A DNA stretch of 64,000 nucleotides from Trileptium ribeirensis (taxonomy: Eukaryota > Nematoda > Enoplea > Enoplida > Thoracostomopsidae), in the NCBI GenBank assembly GCA_030248225.1, contig JASANE010003633.1, positions 17,993 through 81,992 of the forward strand, read 5' to 3'. How positions within the stretch are numbered: the stretch's first letter is position 1; the number at the start of each line of letters is the position of its first letter. Under the pieces are notes generated by a model, which did no database searches, was not told the DNA's origin, and saw nothing but the letters and a program-made list of their open reading frames with translations. Below are positions 57,276-64,000 of the stretch, piece by piece. Made by a program: the position numbers and the translations under genes.

Positions 57276-60200
57276 TGAATGATAATTTGTGTTATTTTTT
57301 GAAAATGTAATGGTTACAATTGAACACATTCAACCTATATTTTATATGAGTAAGGGAAGCACAGCCATGTGTTGAATTTTCAATTTTTGGTGCCATTTTA
57401 GATATGTATTGCGGTTGGCCTTTTTATGTTTTGTCCGACACAGTAGCCGAGCTGTGATATTGTTTTTGGTATTGGATCGGTTGTTAATAACGCATTTTGT
57501 GCTAAGGAAACGATGTATTATGAAACAGTGCTAGCGAAACGGGTTTCTCCCAATGCAGTTAATCGTGCAAAGCTCTTTATTGTGAGCGACGTCACTAGGT
57601 TGATGGATTTCTGAAAATCTTCGTTCTTGGTTATGTTCTACTTTTATCTTATTATCACAATTTTCTATTTAAGTTCCGTCGACGATTTTTATAACAAATA
57701 TTTTGAAAAACTAACGCCAATTAACTACTTTATTATTTTCACCAAAGGGTATTTCCAAACAATTTAAGGAACTCTTTCCACTGCTTATTCACTACCGCTG
57801 CTTATTCACTGTTCGCTTGTAACCGGCTGAAAAATACTTTATAGTTCGTTTTTGCTTGCCTATTGTGAGCTTAGTGTAAGGCAGCGGTCAGAAGAGTACT
57901 GTACGTGAATGATACTTTTTAGCGACAGCTACGATTTTGCTGTTGTGCATTTTTTCCTAAGTGTAAAGAATAATTGAAGACGTTAGTTTCATTGCTTTAA
58001 ATTGCAATCTGTATTGTTTTATTAATGTGGATGCTGTGTAAGGTTCGCAAATCTCCACTGTACACCAAGATATAGCGAAATTATAGCATTTTTCAACTTG
58101 TGTAGTTGTGACTACGTATGTGGCACATACGTATGGGCTCATCGGTTTGGGTGTTCTAATTACGATGAGATTACTTGAAGGAAAATATAAATGTTTATGT
58201 GGTTTTACCATATGCTGAACAAGGCTATATGTGGTTAATGTAGTGCCGGTGTATTATTGAATGTCTAGTAATTTTAAGGAGACTGAATAACTTTAAATTG
58301 AGGTTTCAAAATTTTCAAACTTAAGCAGTTTCACTTAATTAGTCGTATCCATATCTGGAGACAGACTAAACTAGGTTTAATTTCGAAGCTGGAAAACATT
58401 ATTATACAGACCCAAGGCATACAGTCTTATCAGCTTCTCATTTCTTGCATAGAAAACCTTAGAATGATCGGTTGTGGAATAAATAGTACCTGTAATCAGA
58501 AACGCCTGTTACGTTGATCAATTTGTTACAGTGTATCGCTTTTAGTTTGGCGGGCAGGATCGGAGCTGAGCAAATACATGGTTAATGGCACTTATATGGT
58601 AATTGACAGTGGACTAAGACATCATAGATCTAGCTGCTCGCTAAGTGTGAACTTTGCTTTGAGCGCAGTGAAAGGTGATCACATTGTGGTTAAATTTCAA
58701 ATTGTCAATGTTAACAAATTTCCGCTGCCAACATTGGACAATTGTATTGTTTTCTGTTTTAAAACTCGGAATCGGAGTTGAACCAGCAAATGATTTACGT
58801 TTGGGGAGGGCCGGCAAAAGGAGTCGCCGTCTCCAAGTAACGTAATTTTTAAGGTCGCTATTCTGGAAGTTCGGAGAGTGAATCTATATATGGACGGTCA
58901 GATCCGGTCCATTCTAGAACGGCCTGGATTGGTCTATGTTAACTGAATTAGCATCACTAGTTGGAGGACAGGTTGCTCACAGAACACCGCAGAAAATGGA
59001 CTAACAGCGCTAACCATAGGTAGCCGAAGATGTTCTTTCGTAAGCTTAACTACCGATATTTAATAAAAATCGAATGACAGTTACCACACAATACCTAATA
59101 GGTCACGGGATATTCAAGTACATTTATAGAAAACAGTATGCCAGATCATAATTTATGGTCATACTGTGGATATGACCTATGAAATAAAAATCGTTTAATA
59201 ACGCACTGTGCTGTCCTGAACAAATTTTTGCGTCAGGTGACTTGCAAGGATATAATCCCTATATCACCTGTTTACATATCTAGTATAAAGTTTATATGAA
59301 GACTTAAGGTTATACTAACACTAAGGGTCAGGATACGTATATCGAGAACGGCAGGTACTTGACTTCTCAATAAAATATATAACTTCAGGATTGCATGGGT
59401 CACGCACACGATGTGTTAAGAACCAACGATGGTGTAAAATTTTAAAATGTTCAAAATTCGCTTTTATCAATATTGAATAGTCAATTTTCTGAAATTTTAA
59501 CACATTACTCGTTAATACTAGTAAACGTAATAAATTACAAAAAGTGAGAGGAGCAACAGGCAAAGTACTTGGTATCTTATTTGTGTGTACATGTGTTTCA
59601 ACTAACTATTTAATTAATTTATAACTATGACGTTTTAACCAATTGATGTCAAATCCGCCATACAAAAAGCTCGCTAGCTAAAAGAAATTAGCTAATTAGT
59701 AACATCAACTAATAAGCTAATTAATTACCTAATTAGCACTCATGATAAAATCATAAAAAGCCACATATTCATAATCAGCGACATCGAAAACCCCTCAGCG
59801 CAACAAACTAGCAATTTTGAAGTGATTTTAAAATTTTCATAAAATTACCTAATTAGCTAGTTAATTAATCAACTAATTAGCATATATGGCCAGGTTTTAG
59901 AGCTTCAGAAATGTCATATTCATAATCAGTGACATAGAAAACTCCCAGGTGCAATTTATTTTTAATTTTTGAGCACTTTGTGAAAATTTTCAAAAAATTA
60001 GCTAATTAACAATTAAGTAGGTAGTAATTAGCTAATTTTTTGAAATTTCACAAAGTGCTCAAAAATTAAAAATAAATTGCACCTGGGAGTTTTCTATGTC
60101 ACTGATTTGTGAATATGAGTTTATAAACTTAAAACCTGGCCATATATGCTAATTAGTTGATTAATTAACTAGCTAATTAGGTAATTTTATAAAAATTTTC

Positions 60201-62624
60201 AATTCGCTTCAAAATTGCTAGTTTGTTGCGCTGAGGGGTTTTCGATGTCGCTGATTATGAATATGTCACTTTTTATGATTTTATCATGAGTGCTAATTAG
60301 GTAATTAATTAGCTTATTAGTTGATGTTCTGAGTACGCTAATTTCTTTTAGCTCACGAGCTTTTGTATGGCGGATTTGACATCAATTGGTTAAAACGTCA
60401 TAGTTATCGTAATAAATAGTTAGTTGAAACACATGTACACACAAATAAGATACCAAGTACTTTGCCTGTTGCTCCTCTCACTTTTTAATTATTACGTTTA
60501 CTAGTATTAACGAGTAATGTGTTAAAATATTCAGAAAATTGACTATTCAATATTGATAAAAGCGAATTTTGAACATTTTAAAATTTTACACCATCGTTGG
60601 TTCTTAACACATCGTGTGCGTGACCCATGCAATCCTGAAGTTATATATTTCTTTGAGAAGTAAAGATACCCTGCCGTTCTCGATATACGTATCCTGACCC
60701 TTAGTGTTAGTATAACCTTAAGTCTTCATATCAAACTTTATACTAGATATGTAAACAGGTGATATAGGGATTATATCCTTGCAAGCACCCTGAGACACAA
60801 AAATTTGTTCAGGACAGCACAGCTGCGTTATTGAGAACTATTTTTATTTCATAGGTCATATCCACGGTATAAGACCATAAATTATAATATCGCATTGTTT
60901 TTTTCTATAAATGTACTTGAATATCCCGTGACCTATTAGGGTATTATATAGTAAGTTTTCTCATTCAATTTTTATTAAATATCGGTAGTTAAGCTTACGA
61001 AAGAAATTATTTCGCTACGTCTCGTTTTAGTTCACCATTTTTTCTGCCGTTTTCTGTGGCAATTTTTTTGTCCCAACTAGGTGATGCTCATTCAGTTAAC
61101 ATAGAGACCATTATTTTTTTTGGAAATTTTTCTGACCGTATATATAGTTTTCCCCACTCTCCGAACTTCCAGAATAGCGAATTTCAGAATTACGTTACTT
61201 GAAAAACAGGCAACTCTCAAACGTGAATCATTTGTGGTTCAACTCGATTCCGAGTTTAAAAACAGAAAACAAACCGATTCCAGATGTTGGCAAGCGGAAA
61301 TTTGTTAACATTGACAATTTAAAATTAACCACAATGTGAATGCACCTTTAACTGCGCTCAAAGCAAAGTTCACACTTAGCGACCGGCTACAAATCTATGA
61401 TGTCTTCGTCTGTCAATCTACCTAGTCCGTAACCCATCTATCTCACTCCCTCACAAACTAAAAGCGAACAGTGTAACAAATTGATATTTTTTTTTTTCGT
61501 TTATAAATTCCAATCTATTTATTCGCGACCCAATAATTTTTCGTTTATGCAGAATAAAATTGATAAGTATATTTTTCGTCTATCATAATAATGTTTTAGC
61601 TAGAATAAACCTAAGTATGTCTCCAGATAAAATCCCCAACTAATTAAATGGAAATATATTTTAGTTTGAAAATTTACTCTAATTTATAAAGTTATTCACT
61701 ATATTTAAATTCCCAAATTCCCAATAATACACAGACTACGTAACCACATATACCTTGTACACTAAAATTCACTAAATATTTATATTTATTCATTAATCTA
61801 ATTTAATTAAACGCCCAAACCGAATAAGTATAGCTAATTATGTCGCCTACGCGTAGTCACCAACTACACAAGTTGCCCAAATATATTTACTCTATATATT
61901 TGTACAGTAGATTCAAATATATATATATATATTTTTTTTTTTTTGGTAAACCCGATGAAACTAACGTCTTAGAATATTTATTTACACTAACTAAAAATAG
62001 CTAGCAAATAGTAAGCTAGCTAAAAAGTCTGTCACCTCACTATTTATAACCATACCTACACTAAGCTAACAATAGGCAAGCAAACTACCTAAACATTTTT
62101 CACCTAGGGTACAAGCGAACGGTGAATAACCACACAGTAAGTGAATAAGCTAGAAAATTCCCACTATATTTGGAAATATTTTTTCGAAAATAATAAAATA
62201 GTTAATTAGCGTTAGTTTCAAAATATTTATTTATAAAAAATAGTAGACGAAACTTAAATAGAAAATTGTGATAATAAGATAAAAGTCAACATTAACCAAG
62301 AACAGAAATCCCGTCAACTGCACGTCGCTCTAAAGAGCTTTGCACAATTAATTGCCATTGGGGAGAAACCGTTTCGCTAGGCACTGCCTTTCAGTGATCA
62401 CGTTTCCTTAGGCACAAAATGCGTAACAACCGATCCGATACCAAAAACAATCTGGCAGCCTACCGTGTGTCGGACGTCAAAAAGGCCAACCGCGATCATT
62501 CTAAAATGGCACGAAAGTGAAACCCAACACATGGCTGCTCTTCCTTACTCATATAAAATATAGGTTGAATGTGTTCAATTGTAACCATTACATTTTCAAA
62601 AAATAACACAAATTATCCATTCAG

Positions 62625-63405
62625 GTCTTTTCGGTTATCCCCCCAGCCGGAAGTTCGTCAATTTTAAAGTTACAGATAAAATTTTGGTACCAATCGATTC
62701 AGCTCGATGAACTGGTTCAGTAAATATCCATTTTACCCACATCTCTGACAATTTTTTTCTATTTTTTCAGGTTCCAATGGTCCCCCCTTGAAAAACCAAC
62801 ATTTTTTCGGAATATTTTCATATTGGGTACAATTCAACTTGACTTGATGAATCAAGCCGATTGGTGTGTATTGAAATCTACTCCACCGTTAGAAAGTTAT
62901 GAGGGTTCAAGTAACCCTGATGGGCCGTACGTAATAACGTTAGAAAAAACAGCTTAGAGCGGGGGTTCGGGGGGCGGTAGCTCTCCGACTTAAGCTTAGG
63001 CTTAGTGTATGTCTCATATAAAGACCTTAGCTTAGGCTAAGACTAAGGCTTAGGCTTAGTATACGGCATGGCCTGCATTTTATTTCTGCCCCTCGGGGTT
63101 ACTTGGACCCTCATAACTTTCTAACGGCGAGATGGATTTAAATACATTACACACCAGTCGACTTGTCTCATCAAGCCAAATTGAATAGTTCCCAATATGA
63201 CCATATTCCGAAGAAAAAACAAACTTTTGGGTTTTTAATGGGGGACCATCGGGACCTGAAAAAATCGAAAATTTTTTTTGCCGGGGATGTGGGTAAAATG
63301 GATATTTTCTGAACTAGCTCATCGAGCTGAATCGATTTGTACCAAAATTTTATCTGTAACTTCAAAATTGACGAAATTACGGCTGGGGGATAACCGAAAA
63401 GACCC
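62625..63405. repeat. Nested palindrome in the right arm
   Basis: Same structure as at 56505 and at the mirror position: GGTTATCCCCCCAGCCGG at 62632 faces CCGGCT-like ends near 63395 (here ACGGCTGGGGGATAACC). The loop carries GGCTTAG words. Four copies of this ~390-bp half-unit therefore lie in the window. Confidence 0.8.
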
Positions 63406-64000
63406 TACGATTCTACACATGGTGCGTACAAAAATTTAAAAAGGCAAATTAAAATAATTTAACATATTACGTTTATAGTGTAAACCACCGATTACCTCAT
63501 TTGTCCGGGAAAGTCCTAACATTATATAACTTAATTGCTCCAAATATTTTGTACAGCCTTTTAAACTACGAAGTATTTATCACAAAACAACTGCTATATG
63601 CAAATATTTGCTAATATGATAAGCCTTTACTGTTTTAAGAAAACTATATTATGGTCTTCAAACCTAGTTAGGCAACAACTGACGAAAAGCTGGCGCAACA
63701 ACTTACAATGCGAAAGCCAATATTGAGCTACAACAATGAACACATTGACTGCATCATTCCAGCGAAATTTAATGATAGATAAAATGAACTGTATTTATAT
63801 AATCAAATCTGACAATACATTACACAAGAATCTGGGCTAACAAAACTGGCTGCCTGGCGGTTTTCAGGACGAGTTTTCCTGTCGCACAGTTTTTTTGTTC
63901 CCGTGATTTAGACACTGAGCCAGTTCACTATACAAATTTTTTTACATCGCCCATATTAACTGAACGACTGTTCAGTTGATATCGCAGATTCCGTAGCAAT

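Larger units (their letters stand above)
55898..63994. mobile_element. 8.1-kb inverted repeat (giant foldback element)
   Basis: Left arm 55898-60008 and right arm 60025-63994 are inverted copies around a 16-bp spacer. Anchors: ACGGAATCTGCGATATC (55898) faces GATATCGCAGATTCCGT (ends 63994), AGGGTCAGGATACGTATATC (~59325) faces GATATACGTATCCTGACCCT (~60685), and TTCAAAAAATTAGCTAATTA faces its inverse at the centre. Both outer ends carry the short hairpin AACTGAACAGTCGTTCAGTT or a variant. Arms differ by substitutions and small indels (roughly 10 percent by eye). No transposase or other long ORF is present. The two ends stop matching at the listed borders, so they look like element termini. Confidence 0.85.

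Noticed and set aside
56898..57329. 143-codon ORF on the - strand, and a 64-codon relative at 63171-63365
   Set aside because: Both are readings of the nested palindrome. Similarity between them comes from the repeat, not from protein selection.
1..64000. Prokaryotic features (CRISPR arrays, operons, Shine-Dalgarno sites)
   Set aside because: Introns, SINE/LINE elements and a mitochondrial host gene show an animal genome. No spaced direct-repeat array was seen.

Overview
This is eukaryotic DNA from an invertebrate animal. It shows long introns with GT/AG borders, TATA- and AT-rich intergenic DNA, a tRNA-derived SINE, LINE, pogo and Ty3/gypsy elements, and three exons of MIX23 (CCDC58), a metazoan mitochondrial intermembrane-space protein. 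Nothing in the window names the species. A flatworm-like, repeat-rich genome is a weak guess. Most of the window is transposons and repeats, and the host genes are thin islands of exons.

1-10.7 kb: one large Ty3/gypsy (Metaviridae) LTR element on the + strand. Its 5' end lies outside the window. In order it carries gag, zinc knuckle plus aspartic protease, RT-RNase H, a DD35E integrase, and then parts gypsy elements do not normally have. These are an ING-type PHD finger placed in the -1 frame just after a phase-correct GGGAAAA slippery heptamer at the integrase C-terminus, a DEDDy 3'-5' exonuclease (RNase D/WRN type) with all catalytic residues visible, an S/T/P-rich tail, a tandem AN1/B-box-like zinc finger, and a long coiled-coil protein. 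All lie on one strand with similar composition, so I read them as one giant element with an accessory gene module. This is the most interesting object in the window. Several frame changes (gag/NC, RT/IN, IN/PHD, the exonuclease tail) and two stops between the zinc finger and the coiled coil mean that this copy is either using recoding or splicing or is partly decayed.

10.7-15.5 kb: non-coding DNA following the element, probably its 3' region, LTR or both. It cannot be proved because no second LTR copy is in view.

15.5-26 kb: a small-transposon zone. It holds three copies of a ~375-bp MITE family, a 237-bp tandem duplication, a SINE on the - strand, a pogo/Tigger-like transposon on the - strand with its DDD triad, and a decayed CR1/Jockey-like LINE 3' end.

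26.6-34.4 kb: the MIX23 gene on the + strand, with three clear internal exons and a doubtful last exon. Its 6.2-kb intron holds a 2.4-kb palindromic element and a 260-bp tandem repeat. 34.4-48.2 kb has no supported gene, and 42.5-48.2 kb is richer in G+C.

48.2-54.8 kb: two phase-compatible exons of an unrecognised host gene, the second with two C2H2 zinc fingers. The 5.2-kb intron between them holds a ~950-bp palindrome and a C-rich satellite array.

55.9-64.0 kb: an ~8.1-kb imperfect inverted repeat. Each ~4-kb arm contains a smaller palindrome at the mirror position, giving palindromes inside a palindrome.
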